Source: Strigamia acuminata (Eukaryota > Arthropoda > Chilopoda > Geophilomorpha > Linotaeniidae). From it: DNA of 46,982 nucleotides. Positions 10,173 to 20,525 of this stretch are shown here, in pieces (the stretch's first letter is position 1; each line of letters opens with the position of its first letter). The DNA lies in contig CASHSZ010000107.1 of the NCBI GenBank assembly GCA_949358305.1, forward strand, positions 1-46,982, written 5' to 3'. The position numbers and the translations under genes are program-made. The notes under the pieces were generated by a model. It was given only the letters and a program-made list of their open reading frames with translations. It had not been told where the DNA came from and made no database searches.

Positions 10173-13100
10173 GCTTAAAGAGTTGTTTCCTTTCTCGGAA
10201 TTGTCAAATGATTTATTTTTACGAAAAGATGAATTTAAATTAAGACATAAGCCTAGTCATCTCACAGTACCTTATGTCGATGATTCGAAGAATAAACCAC
10301 CATCGTTGGTCATTTCTTACGAAGCAGTACCTGTCTGTCGAAAGACTAGCAGCTCTAGTGGCGGTGTCGATGAAAATTTAAAAGTCATGACAGACCAACT
10401 AGAAAATTTGAGTATTTTCAGTGGAAGCTGGAATGCACCCAAGAAACCGCTTGTACCCAAAGTTTTCAAGTTAAGGAAAATTCTTAAACTTGAAAAATGG
10501 AACAAGAAAGAACGAAAAGTATTGCTTGGCAAACTTTGCAATAGCAAATTAATTAATGGTGGCAAAGATGATCCGCGTATGAATGTCCAAATTGGAGGTT
10601 TGGATTACAACGCACTAATGGACTCTGGAGCCACCCAATGTTTTATTGGAGTACAACTCCTCTCAAACACGGAAATTCCGGTGGAATTCATACAAGAATG
10701 TCCCCGGGGAATGCGTGTCTGCGCGGTCGGAATAGATCACCGACCTATCGGTCAAGTTTGTCTTTGTGTCAAATGGGCCGATAAAAGGAGAGTTACACCT
10801 ATGACCTTCATAATTCTACACAAGAATGTATGTGGGTTGATTTTGGGTCACAATTTTATGCGTAGAACGGGGATAAACCCTAATCCCCGACGAGCAGTGT
10901 TCACCTGTGATGACATGCCCGGATGGACAGCCCCGTACGAGACCACTGAACTTAACTGTTGCTTAGCAAGCATTAAGACTTTGGGTCTCCAAGGTGAAGG
11001 AACTCCCACTCCACCGGACTGGGCAGAAAAACTCGTCGAAGGCTGCAACAGTTCGGCGGAAGAAAAACAGTTACTCGTAAACGTTCTTGTACAATTAAAA
11101 AACGTATTTCGAGACCAATTGGGCTGTACGAAGGTTGCCAAGCACAGCATCAAGTTTAAACCTGGTGCTACTTGGAAACACCAGCCGTATAGAATGTACA
11201 ATCCGGCCAAGAAGGCGATTATGACGGAATTGGTCGAGGAGTTAGAGGCCGATGGGTTAATCGAACCTGCCACTGGCCCTTATATAAGTCACCCCGTCAT
11301 AGTGGCTAAACCCGGCGGGAAGTATCGATTATGTATCGACTACCGCTGGTTGAATGCGATCACAGAAGTTGATGCAATTCAAATGCCAAGTATTGACCTA
11401 TTAATTCACCATACTAATCAGGCCAAGTACTTTACATCCATTGATTTAACTAAAGGTTATCATCAAATGGAAATGGAGGAGGAGGATAAGAGCAAAACTG
11501 CTTTTTACACCCCAAAAGGCAAATTTCAATTCAAGAGATTACCATTTGGTCTTTGTAATGCACCTAGTTCTTTTCAACACCTCATGACTACCGTATTGGG
11601 TGACTCTTTATATAAACATGCTCTGGTCTATTTAGACGATATAATTATTTTTTCCGACACATGGGAAAATCATTTATTACATATTAAAGACGTACTTGAG
11701 AAGTTGGATGCCGCGAATCTAACTATCAATAAAGACAAGTCAAAATTTGGTCGAACATCATTACGATTTTTAGGCCATTTAATTTCGGAGGGATCTCTTC
11801 TTCCAGACCCTGACAAAGTCTCGGCTGTAAGGAATTTTCCCAAACCGACTTGCTCTAAAGACATTCAAAGATTTGTAGGACTTGCGAATTTTTTCCGAAA
11901 ATTTATTCCTAACATCGCAAATATTGCTCGTCCATTGACCAATATTATGCATGATCAAGCAAAGTTTGTGTGGGATGATCCACAAACAACTGCATTCGAA
12001 ACTATCAAAGATATTTTGTGTGACAAGGACCAGGCCCTTCTCCACATGCCAGATATGAATAAGCCTTTTGTCATTTTGACAGATGCTTCTCATTCAGGCT
12101 TAGGTGCAGTACTCTGCCAAGATGTCGAGTTATTCTGTGAAAAGAAACAGAAATTAATCATGGTTCCAAAGGCAGTCGCGTACGCCAGTCGAGTGTTGCA
12201 CGGGGCCGAAGTAAGGTATTCTACGCCGGAATTGGAGTGTTTGGCCGTTGTATGGGCAATCGAGAGATTTCGCCCATATATAGAATACACGACTTTCACT
12301 CTCGAGTCCGATGCTAAAGCCCTTAGCTGGTTGATGAGTACGCCGGAACCATCCGGAAGGTTTGGTCGTTGGGCCGTCAAAATACAATGTGGCGCGTTTA
12401 AAATTATTTTTAGACGCGGCGCAATGAACCAAGTAGCGGACGCATTATCACGCGCTCCACTGTCTGCACTAGACACTCCGGATTATGATTATATCGAACC
12501 AGAGGAGATCACCCATTTCTATCCAACTTGGAATGGAAACAGGTGTGCATCTTTACAAGTGACGGAAACTGAGCGCAAACATTTTCTTACAAATGTTGGC
12601 CTTAGTTTAGACTTTTTCTCAGAATCATATAATCCAGTTAGATTTCATGATTCTGGAGAAAAGGGGGAGGAAGAAGGATGTACAAGAGAAAATTGCAGAC
12701 ATATAGATGTCCACAATTGTAATCACGAAAATGTACACACTGCGCTAACAGATATCCTAAAAGTAGTTCCGCCGACGCGAGACGAAATTATCGAAGCGCA
12801 GCTTAAAGATCCAGCATGTAGTAAAATCCTTGTTTACCTAAAAGGAGACGAAAAATTAAAAAATCGTGTCACGGATAAACATTGGTTAAACGCGATTCGT
12901 GGCTACACTCTCGACGAACCGGAAGAAAATAAAGGTGTTATGCTAATTTATTTTGCTCCGACCGATGAGGAAGAGTTAAACGACTCTGGCAACGGGTTTA
13001 AGGCGGTAATTCCACGCTCTCTCGTGAGACGTGCATTATTCGCATGCCATGGCCACCCACTTACAGGACACGCTGGCATGAGCAAAACCCTAGATAGAGC

Positions 13101-14418
13101 AAAACAGATGTATTTCTGGCCTAGAATGAGCAAAGACACTCGAAACTACGTTCGCAGTTGCACTCATTGCCAACAATACAAACCTAGCCAACACCAAAAG
13201 CATCGGGCAAGCTATACACCCCACAACATGACCAACCCGTGGGAGACAATAAGCATTGACCTGATGGGACCAAAGCCAGCCGGTCGTTCACAATTAAAAT
13301 GGATTTTAGTAATCATTGATAATTGTACAAAATGGATTGAAGTCTTCCCACTAGCGACTGCATCAAGTGAATGCATCGTTAATAAAATGAGCGAAGTTTT
13401 CCACCGTTGGGGATATCCAAAAAAGATAATCTCCGACAACGGCAAACAATTCGTGTCAACAATATTTAATGATTTTTGTCGAAAAAATCACGTAGATATT
13501 GCTCACATTAGCCCATATCACGCTGCCGCTAATATTACAGAGCGGGCTAACAGGACTTTAAAAATGATGTTAGCTTTATACTCGGACATTCACTCCCACT
13601 GGCCAAAATATTTAAATTCTTTTGCCTTTGCGATGCGCACCGCTAAGTCCGAGGCAACAAATTGTTCACCGATGATTCTTAATACGGGAAGAATCGTCCC
13701 TTTGCCATTTGACCCGCGTATTACTAAACACGCCATCAAATTCGACAAAGAGAATCCCGAAGCTTATGTCTATAGTATTTTAGACGTAATTAGACGTGCA
13801 CACAGCGAAATGCATCGGAAAATTCAATCGAATTACGAAAAGCATGATCGACTACATAAAGACAAATATTATATTTGTCAATTTGCCAAAGGAGATCTCG
13901 TGTGGAAAGCCACACATATTTTATCAAATAAAGATAAAGGGATTTCGGCAGGATTCGCTGAGAAACGTGATGGACCTTGGGAAATTACGGCTGTTCTCGG
14001 CGGAGGTTCCTACACACTACGTAAGCTTTCTGATAACACGAAAGCAAAAGCGATCAACATACAGGATTTAATGCCTTATATCCCAAGTTACCCGATTGAG
14101 GAATGGACATTAGATCAGAAAGTCGGTACCAACGAATCACACCCGACTCCAGATTGGATGGCAGGTCAGGTTATTAATTCTTCAGAATTAATAAATGAAC
14201 CTGTGTCCATGGAAACAGAGGATTTAGTTGAAGAGAAAGAGGAGGAAACTTCTCAGATTTCTTCTAAAGAGGACGAAACTCCTCAAAATTCATCCAAAAA
14301 GAGGAAAAGATTTCCATCTCCCGTTCGACAGTCTAAACGTAGACCCAAGCCGAACACAAAATACGTGACCGATTTTGTACAACTCGTAAATTGTCTAAAA
14401 CAAGTCAAGTTGGGTTAG
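10138..14418 (+). CDS. pol: Pol polyprotein: protease, reverse transcriptase, RNase H, integrase
   Basis: Pol has no credible start codon of its own (the first in-frame near-cognate is TTG at 10183), and is expected to be made as a Gag-Pol fusion by -1 frameshifting. Residue numbers here count from 10183. The protease has NALMDSG at 143-149 and the flap-side motif LILGHNF near 219-225. The reverse transcriptase spans about 330-520 with YLDD at 483-486. RNase H follows, with acidic positions near 634, 684 and 710. The integrase has a zinc-binding H/C region near 955-996, catalytic D1026, D1085 and E1120 (D-x34-E spacing), and a chromodomain-free acidic-then-basic tail. All key residues are intact over 1411 codons, so this pol looks functional. 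Confidence 0.95.
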   Translation: MIQGVVQVAQPPLKELFPFSELSNDLFLRKDEFKLRHKPSHLTVPYVDDSKNKPPSLVISYEAVPVCRKTSSSSGGVDENLKVMTDQLENLSIFSGSWNAPKKPLVPKVFKLRKILKLEKWNKKERKVLLGKLCNSKLINGGKDDPRMNVQIGGLDYNALMDSGATQCFIGVQLLSNTEIPVEFIQECPRGMRVCAVGIDHRPIGQVCLCVKWADKRRVTPMTFIILHKNVCGLILGHNFMRRTGINPNPRRAVFTCDDMPGWTAPYETTELNCCLASIKTLGLQGEGTPTPPDWAEKLVEGCNSSAEEKQLLVNVLVQLKNVFRDQLGCTKVAKHSIKFKPGATWKHQPYRMYNPAKKAIMTELVEELEADGLIEPATGPYISHPVIVAKPGGKYRLCIDYRWLNAITEVDAIQMPSIDLLIHHTNQAKYFTSIDLTKGYHQMEMEEEDKSKTAFYTPKGKFQFKRLPFGLCNAPSSFQHLMTTVLGDSLYKHALVYLDDIIIFSDTWENHLLHIKDVLEKLDAANLTINKDKSKFGRTSLRFLGHLISEGSLLPDPDKVSAVRNFPKPTCSKDIQRFVGLANFFRKFIPNIANIARPLTNIMHDQAKFVWDDPQTTAFETIKDILCDKDQALLHMPDMNKPFVILTDASHSGLGAVLCQDVELFCEKKQKLIMVPKAVAYASRVLHGAEVRYSTPELECLAVVWAIERFRPYIEYTTFTLESDAKALSWLMSTPEPSGRFGRWAVKIQCGAFKIIFRRGAMNQVADALSRAPLSALDTPDYDYIEPEEITHFYPTWNGNRCASLQVTETERKHFLTNVGLSLDFFSESYNPVRFHDSGEKGEEEGCTRENCRHIDVHNCNHENVHTALTDILKVVPPTRDEIIEAQLKDPACSKILVYLKGDEKLKNRVTDKHWLNAIRGYTLDEPEENKGVMLIYFAPTDEEELNDSGNGFKAVIPRSLVRRALFACHGHPLTGHAGMSKTLDRAKQMYFWPRMSKDTRNYVRSCTHCQQYKPSQHQKHRASYTPHNMTNPWETISIDLMGPKPAGRSQLKWILVIIDNCTKWIEVFPLATASSECIVNKMSEVFHRWGYPKKIISDNGKQFVSTIFNDFCRKNHVDIAHISPYHAAANITERANRTLKMMLALYSDIHSHWPKYLNSFAFAMRTAKSEATNCSPMILNTGRIVPLPFDPRITKHAIKFDKENPEAYVYSILDVIRRAHSEMHRKIQSNYEKHDRLHKDKYYICQFAKGDLVWKATHILSNKDKGISAGFAEKRDGPWEITAVLGGGSYTLRKLSDNTKAKAINIQDLMPYIPSYPIEEWTLDQKVGTNESHPTPDWMAGQVINSSELINEPVSMETEDLVEEKEEETSQISSKEDETPQNSSKKRKRFPSPVRQSKRRPKPNTKYVTDFVQLVNCLKQVKLG

Positions 14419-14477
14419 GACACAATATATTGAAAATATTTTATTTTAAATAAATATTTCCAATCATATTCACGAAG

Positions 14478-14497
14478 AATTGTTAAATTTTATTAAT
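14478..14497 (+). repeat. Left copy of a 20-bp direct repeat flanking the ORF3 module
   Basis: AATTGTTAAATTTTATTAAT occurs here and at 17696-17715. Unit 1 has one copy only (3937-3956), with everything between the two copies missing. Confidence 0.9.
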
Positions 14498-14867
14498 TAA
14501 AAACATTTTTTTTTGATGTGGATAAAATTTAACAAATGTTTGAGTTATTTTTTACACAAGCTGATTGTATTCAAATTAATCTACGTGTAAACATTTACTT
14601 GAAACTGTGTTTCCCCCTTTGGGTTAATAGAAACTTCGAGATGAGTAATTACAAACCAATCAAATTACTCCTCGAAACTCCCCTTAACCCCTGGTTTGAG
14701 ATTATCACTCACTTGTTCGCCAAGTTTTGTACTGGACTGAAATCAAGGATTATTCTCGACCCTTCGACGCTTTAACGGATTTTCGCTGAAATTTAGTGAG
14801 TTAAAATCTAGATGATTTTGAACACTTATCGTTTATTTTACTGATTTTTTCATTTGACAAATATCAG

Positions 14868-15184
14868 TTCAAATTCAGAAATTATCGACACGACGCTGAT
14901 TATCGAAACCATCTCGTGGACAAAATCGCGAGTAAGCCTTTCACGAACTCACTAAGTGAATTCCCGGTAAATATTTAAGCAATATTTTGTCAAAATTTAT
15001 AATATTTTGACATTAATTGACAACATTTATTTTGGTTAAGCGTTCATTACGGCGGACTTAGAATTCGCACGCGCCGCACAACGTTTTTATCGGCCAACAT
15101 CGCCGGAACCGAGCAGCCCTCGCAAATACGTGAAGCTAGACATTAAACTAGCCAAGTATACCCTTCTAGGACTACACCTAGTTA
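14868..15184 (+). other. Two candidate upstream exons of ORF3
   Basis: Exon X1 is 14868-14931, after an ATATCAG acceptor and before GTAAGC. Exon X2 is 15041-15184, after TTGGTTAAG and before GTAAGT. Both are open in the frame needed, and the phases fit: X1 starts in phase 0 and ends in phase 1, X2 starts and ends so that ORF3 is entered in frame at 15721. The donor after codon 5 of gag (8107/8108) is phase 0 and could supply the start codon. The total length from 8093-8107 plus X1, X2 and 15721-17369 is a multiple of three. Confidence 0.55.
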
Positions 15185-15725
15185 GTAAGTGTTTATTTTT
15201 TGAAAGATAAAATATCTCTTAAGTTCCTTGGAAATTGGTGAGCAGACATGGGTTAACAAGTCACGTGTATGATAGGGGCAAACGCCACCAGATGTCGGTA
15301 GTAAATTATTTACTCGGACGAATTGTGGAATTATTCGTACAATTAAAACCATGTAAAATGACTATTGTCGGATGCTAAAAAACACTTACAAAAATATTTT
15401 TTTTTTAATATTTTTATATGTTTTTTAGTTATTATGTCGTGTAGATACAAAAATTAGGTTTATTTCATTAAATAAACACTAATTTGAATATTTTATCAGC
15501 GATATTGTGTTAAACGATAAAATGAAATTATATGCCAAGTCGAGAATAATTATTAATCTTAATAATTATTCGACAAATGGAGGAAACACGCTAACAAGGG
15601 AACTTAAGAATTAATTATGAAATTAATCCAGTTGTTGGTCGACAATTAATTTAATTTGAAATTAAATTAATTTCCGACGGTTGATTCATGTTCTCAAATA
15701 AAATTTATATTTTCTTGAAGATGCA

Positions 15726-17369
15726 ATGAGTCGCCGAGGTCGTGCTAGCAAGCGACAGTACGTGCATTGGGATCCAGAAGAATCGGAAGAGACGGATTAT
15801 CGCTTTGTTAATCCCTCCTCTGACCCCGAGCTCGTCGCCAACTGGGCCCGTGATAACCCGGATCTCGTACCGCCACGAATTAGGACCGCCATGGGTGTTA
15901 GCCCGACCGACTCGCGTCCTTCCAGAGGCCGTCAAGCTAGTCAGCGTGTTGTAACCTATGATGCGCCGAATTGGGATTTTTCTGACGACTCGTCACAATA
16001 CTCCCGTTCTGCCTCGAGGAGACGGCGCCAAGATGACTTCTCACAAGAAGAAGAATCGGTTGAAGAAGCTCCGCCTCCAGCTACCAGCAGGCAGTTTGCC
16101 CGACCACGAAATCCGCGTGATACCGCTAGTCGAGGCAAGACTGGCAAATCCAAAGGACCCACCAAGTCCACGTTGGCATCTTCATCCGAAGCGCTGACCC
16201 GCCCAACATCGCAAGCTCGTTCGATATCGGAGCTAAATTTGCCAAGTTACCGGAAGCAGCGAAGAGAACACGTATTTCGAGATATGGAAGCTGCCGCCTT
16301 GGGGACTAACATCATGCCAAAGTCGAAGCTGATGTTCTGCCCATTGTGCGCAGGATGCGGATGGTTGTCGTCCTTGTTATCCGGCATTCACGCCGTAGTC
16401 TGCGTGAACTGTCACGGTGGTAAGCGCGTTGCCATATCCAGCATGTGGAATGAAGAAATTCTTCCATTTATCGTCAAGGGGCTAAGTACGCCGACAGCAC
16501 GCAATTGGGCGATGTGTCGCGAATGTGGCCTCATCCACCAGGGCCCGGAGCAGGCTATTTATGTAGACCCGGCACAAATGTCCAGCACCTCGACTCCACG
16601 AGGAGGATTTACGGAGCCACAACGCGAGCCGGAAACTCCCACCCCTGCGATTGATGGAACTCCAGTTGCCTCGGCAGAAAACCTTCCAACGTCAGTTATT
16701 GCGTCTGATTCTCCGCCGGTTGCATCCGATTCTGGTCCACAAGCCGCCGCTTCTCCAGAGGGAACGTCGACTAACAACATGATTGTAGCGACTATCCCGC
16801 TCCCAGAAGCAAGCCACGCTGCTGAACCGGTTATTTTACTGGTCCACCCATATATGCCGAGACCAGACATGTCGCTCACGGAGCAAACTAAGGCGGAAGT
16901 GGAACATTATTTCCCAATTTTATTGGAAGCAGCTAAGCGTATTAGTGTGTCGATTTCAAACGACCGAATTCCAGATTTGAGCGTGCCACTGGCCGTGATC
17001 CAATGGATTTTCCATCCATCCCGGCCGGAATCTTTTCAAACTCGCTCTTTTATTTGGTGTAAGATTTTGCAACAGGTCTCAGCAGCAGCACACCCGTTGA
17101 TTCGTGAGGGATGGCACTCCGGCTTACCCGACCATCACTTGGTTTTCTCCGAGCCAACCAGCGCTAACACCATTCCGTTAGGAGGGCCTGATCCCCTGGA
17201 AGTATTCACCGAGGAACAACACAGAATGCCCCTGAATCCCCTGGCCCATGACGTTGAGACAGATGTAGTACCGGAATTGGTAGCTATTCAACTTAATTCT
17301 CCACCCGCAGCCGTCTCGGAAGTTGTTACATCCATGGAAGGATTTATTGAGGATGAAGAGTTGGACTAG
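15726..17369 (+). CDS. ORF3: basic, zinc-cluster protein in the env position
   Basis: The frame codes for 547 residues from the ATG at 15726. The first 160 residues are Arg/Ser/Pro-rich and probably disordered. A Cys-rich block follows, with CPLCAGC at 205-211, CVNCH at 226-230 and CRECGLIH at 264-271, which looks zinc-binding. The C-terminal half is acidic and Pro/Ala/Ser-rich with a helical patch near 380-460. There is no signal peptide, transmembrane segment or furin-type site, so I do not call it an envelope. A splice acceptor (TTTTCTTGAAG) ends five bases before the ATG. A nucleic-acid-binding accessory role is possible but is inference. Unit 1 lacks the whole module. Confidence 0.8.
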   Translation: MSRRGRASKRQYVHWDPEESEETDYRFVNPSSDPELVANWARDNPDLVPPRIRTAMGVSPTDSRPSRGRQASQRVVTYDAPNWDFSDDSSQYSRSASRRRRQDDFSQEEESVEEAPPPATSRQFARPRNPRDTASRGKTGKSKGPTKSTLASSSEALTRPTSQARSISELNLPSYRKQRREHVFRDMEAAALGTNIMPKSKLMFCPLCAGCGWLSSLLSGIHAVVCVNCHGGKRVAISSMWNEEILPFIVKGLSTPTARNWAMCRECGLIHQGPEQAIYVDPAQMSSTSTPRGGFTEPQREPETPTPAIDGTPVASAENLPTSVIASDSPPVASDSGPQAAASPEGTSTNNMIVATIPLPEASHAAEPVILLVHPYMPRPDMSLTEQTKAEVEHYFPILLEAAKRISVSISNDRIPDLSVPLAVIQWIFHPSRPESFQTRSFIWCKILQQVSAAAHPLIREGWHSGLPDHHLVFSEPTSANTIPLGGPDPLEVFTEEQHRMPLNPLAHDVETDVVPELVAIQLNSPPAAVSEVVTSMEGFIEDEELD

Positions 17370-18011
17370 AAAGCGTCAACGATGTCGGGATCCGTTACTT
17401 TCCCGATATCTTCCCTTTTAAGGCAAGACCAGAAGTAACGAGTCCATTTTCTCCATCTCCATTTCTTGACCCGAGTTGAAACAAAGATTTAGTCAGGTTC
17501 AGGTGTATTTTATGCCGTTTTTGTGAATAATTCAAAGATCTTTAATATTTAAATTAACAATTTTGTTAAAATTTGATTACGAGTCAATGTGAGTTTGTTT
17601 AAATGAATACTAATTTTAATACTTGAATTTTAACGTGTAAAGTGTTATTTTGCAAATCATTATATTTCCAGTGAGAAGTTAAGTTTTGTGAAAATAATTG
17701 TTAAATTTTATTAATCATTTGTTTGGTACAAGAGTTTGATGTTAGTTTAAGTTATCGCCTTTTCTTGATGCAGTTGTAAGTCCACCTGTAAAGAGAGATG
17801 GAAGCTATTATTGATAATTGAAAGTTTTATAACCTTAATAAATATTTTTTGAAGCATTTGATTAAGAAATACTCTTTATTTATACTATTAAGATATAAAA
17901 TAAAGGTTTTTGCTTACCAAGGATTACAGCTCGAGTCCCCTAGATGACAGTGTGGTCTTGATCCTCAAGATATTCGGAATAAATAGTATGTTAATACAGG
18001 TATTAACATAT
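17370..18011 (+). other. 3' untranslated region of the full-length unit
   Basis: AT-rich sequence without a convincing frame. It contains the right copy of the 20-bp repeat (17696-17715). From there on it matches unit 1 (3937-4266) up to the polypurine tract. Confidence 0.75.
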
Positions 18012-18025
18012 ATTTAAGGGGGACT
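18012..18025 (+). promoter_or_regulatory. Polypurine tract of the full-length unit
   Basis: AAGGGGGA followed by CT lies directly before LTR4, identical to the tract before LTR2. Confidence 0.75.
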
Positions 18026-19020
18026 TGTGACGGTTACACTGTCATGCACTTTGTTAGTATAGGACGATTACTTCACCAATAGATGGCGCTGATGCGTTTT
18101 AGCGGTAAATTCAAATTTCGACAATTTTTGAGTGAATAAAATATAAATTACTATTTATATTTTATTCCACTGCAACTTTAGACACTTTTAAATACTTTTG
18201 GATGTTCAAATGCTAGTTGATTTATTTGTCACATAATTCTATTGAATTATGTGCAAACTCTACACCTGGTGAAGTCACCCCCCATCACCCACTGTGAGTT
18301 GGACTCCTTTTGGATTATAGTCAAAGGGACTTAATCCAAAATGTGTCCTGCGTATCCAGTTCCTGTTTTGGACCTAGTAGAAGACTATGTCCTGAGTATC
18401 CACTTCCTATGACCTAGGATTGGATGGATTTGACTGCCCAGTGATCCCATTGGATCACTGAACAACTATTCTCCTCACCGAGTATATATCCCCCTGCAAA
18501 ACGGATATAGCTCGCTCTTGTTCTGTTTTTGTTTGATACTGATATTACTTGAGCACATATTATACTTCTCTGCGTTCCGACAATCCGTTGTAGAAATACT
18601 TTGTATTTAGTGTAAGTATCTAGAGTGGGTAGAAGACTCACAGACACACTGCCCGCCTCTTCATGCCAACATTCCGTTGTAGAAATGTTGTAACTAGAGT
18701 GAGTAATTCACAGACACATTTAAGTGTAGTATCTAGAGTGGGGTACAACCCACAGACGCACTCCCTCCAGCTTCATGCCAACATTCCGTTGTAGAGTGCA
18801 GAATCTAGAGTGGAGTAAAATTCACAGACGCATTGGTAATGTAGAATCTAGAGTGGAGTATTTATATTTCACAGACGCATTATCAGAGTAATCGACGCGG
18901 AGTAATTTCCCGGTTACTCTCCCGCCAGCCAGGACCGAGTGGAGTAATTTCCCGGCGATGGATAACCTTTCCTGCGAGATATTTCGATTCAATTCGTTAT
19001 TGGTTTGACGGAACATTTAA
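18026..19020 (+). repeat. LTR copy 4 (first 995 bp only)
   Basis: It lines up with LTR1 at a constant offset of 17569 bp and stops after LTR position 995. The TATA box, AATAAA and the GTCACA end are therefore absent. The full-length unit lacks a complete 3' LTR and could not complete a normal transposition cycle from this copy. Confidence 0.93.
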
Positions 19021-19861
19021 CCCTATGGCGCGCATGCGGATTTCGCGGAGTGCGAAAGGGACCCTATATTTAACATTACGGCGGCCTATACCTTGACCCC
19101 CTGTTCGCAGTCTCGTGGCGGATTCTGCGGATTTCACCTATTCGTACAATCCGCACGATCGCGCGTGTTTTATCATTCTTGGCAAACCGTTTTTTGAAAA
19201 CGCGTTGTAACGCATCCTCAACTTTACAAATCTCGCTTAGCGCGATCGCGCTATAACGCTTCTTCGTGTCCAACAAAAACAGCCGATTAAAAACGAAACT
19301 TCGGGTTTCGCTAAAACGCGATTTTGATATCGGGAAGGGCACGTGACCACGTGGGTAAAAATAGAATCGAGTTTCGTGAAAACCTAATTTGGAGAAACGG
19401 CGTGGTGGTTTTGCGAAATATATCACATGTCACGTGATCGGACGTTGGATCTCGTACATAAACGTTCGTGCCTGGTCAAACCAGAGTCTTTAAAAAATAT
19501 AAATGCATTTCCCGATCATAGGATTAATTTCGCGCCGTGTGCTCCAGTCATTAATTAGGTTATCTTCGTCGCAACTCGTCATAATAAAATTTTTACAGAA
19601 AATCAATCGTTTCGTATTTTATTTTCACTTTCCGGGAGTCTCGCGTCGTCGTAGTCGACGCGAGTCTCACCGAACGCGTTCTGCGGGTTCGGCGAGCGTT
19701 TTCAGATCGGGGCGGACCGTCTCGTATAGTACCGGGCGCGCCTCCCCAACTGACCGGTCGATGGTTATATAGTTTAAAATTTCCTCGACCGAGTAAACGG
19801 TCGATGCTTCAGCGTCCGGTCGATGATGTGGCATTTGTGCGCGTTCATCCCGTGTCTCTCA

Positions 19862-19905
19862 GACTGGCCTTCGGGCCGGTCAAAATAAATAAATAAATAA
19901 ATAAA
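19862..19905 (+). repeat. UUCG-loop hairpin with (AAAT)n tail
   Basis: GACTGGCCTTCGGGCCGGTC forms eight pairs around a TTCG loop and is followed by (AAAT)n. It has the form of the 3' end of a LINE or SINE. Other copies start at 20466, 21495, 28589 and 29589. Confidence 0.75.
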
Positions 19906-20358
19906 TCCGAAAATAGAACGTATCCTTCCCGGCGAATAGATGCGGCTGGGGTCGTTGAGCGACGGCGGCGACGGCAACCCCGACGACTCGTCCCAAAAAA
20001 TAAGCTCTCGTATCGGCACCCGTTCGTTTATTTAAATGTGCGCGCGGTCGCGTGCATTCTACCCGTGTCCGATGTAGCGATCGATACGGGATAAAAAAAA
20101 TATCACCCGAAAAAGAAAGACGATTAAAGTTTTAATTCTCCGGTCGTGGCACCGACTCTGCGGTTCGTACTTTAACCGTTAATTAGATTATCTTCGTCGT
20201 AATTTACCGGGAAAAAAAATTTGTAGGGAATCCGTTGTTTCGTATTTTATTTCCATCTCCCGGGGGTCTCGCGCCGTCCCAGTCGATCGGAGTCTTCCTC
20301 AACACGTTCGATGGGTTTTGCCAACACTTTCAGATCGCCAGCGGAACTCGGGCCCGCC

Positions 20359-20525
20359 GCTCGGTCGAGCGGCTCAGTACCCGCCGGGCGGCGTGGTAGC
20401 CGGGTTCTCGCTTCCAGTGGCTGTAGGCGTCCTTCTTGAACGCCTTCCTCGCTCTCTCGGTCTCAGACTGGCCTTCGGGCCGGTCAAAAAAAATAAACAA
20501 ATAAATAAATAAATAAATAAATAAA
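20359..20525 (+). repeat. tRNA-derived SINE-like element
   Basis: A box A-like segment (CTCGGTCGAGCGG) lies near 20360-20372 and a damaged box B-like segment (GGGTTCTCGCTTCC) near 20402. The element ends in the UUCG hairpin at 20466-20485 and an (AAAT)n tail. The head resembles the better-preserved tRNA-like segment at 34682-34760. Confidence 0.5.

Larger units (their letters stand above)
457..19020 (+). mobile_element. Composite Ty3/gypsy-type LTR retrotransposon (two tandem units, four LTR copies)
   Basis: The order is LTR1, a deleted internal region with the pol 3' part, LTR2, a primer-binding-site stub, 5'-truncated LTR3, a full internal region (gag, pol, ORF3) and 3'-truncated LTR4. Domain order in pol is protease, reverse transcriptase, RNase H, integrase, which is the Ty3/gypsy order. 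The LTRs begin TGTGAC and end GTCACA. No difference between LTR copies was seen in the stretches compared by eye, so the insertion is young. No target-site duplication can be assigned because the right end is truncated. An assembly collapse or mis-join is possible and would need long reads to exclude. Confidence 0.93.

Noticed and set aside
15726-17369. Envelope glycoprotein
   Set aside because: No signal peptide, membrane anchor or cleavage site, and the Cys clusters look like zinc ligands.
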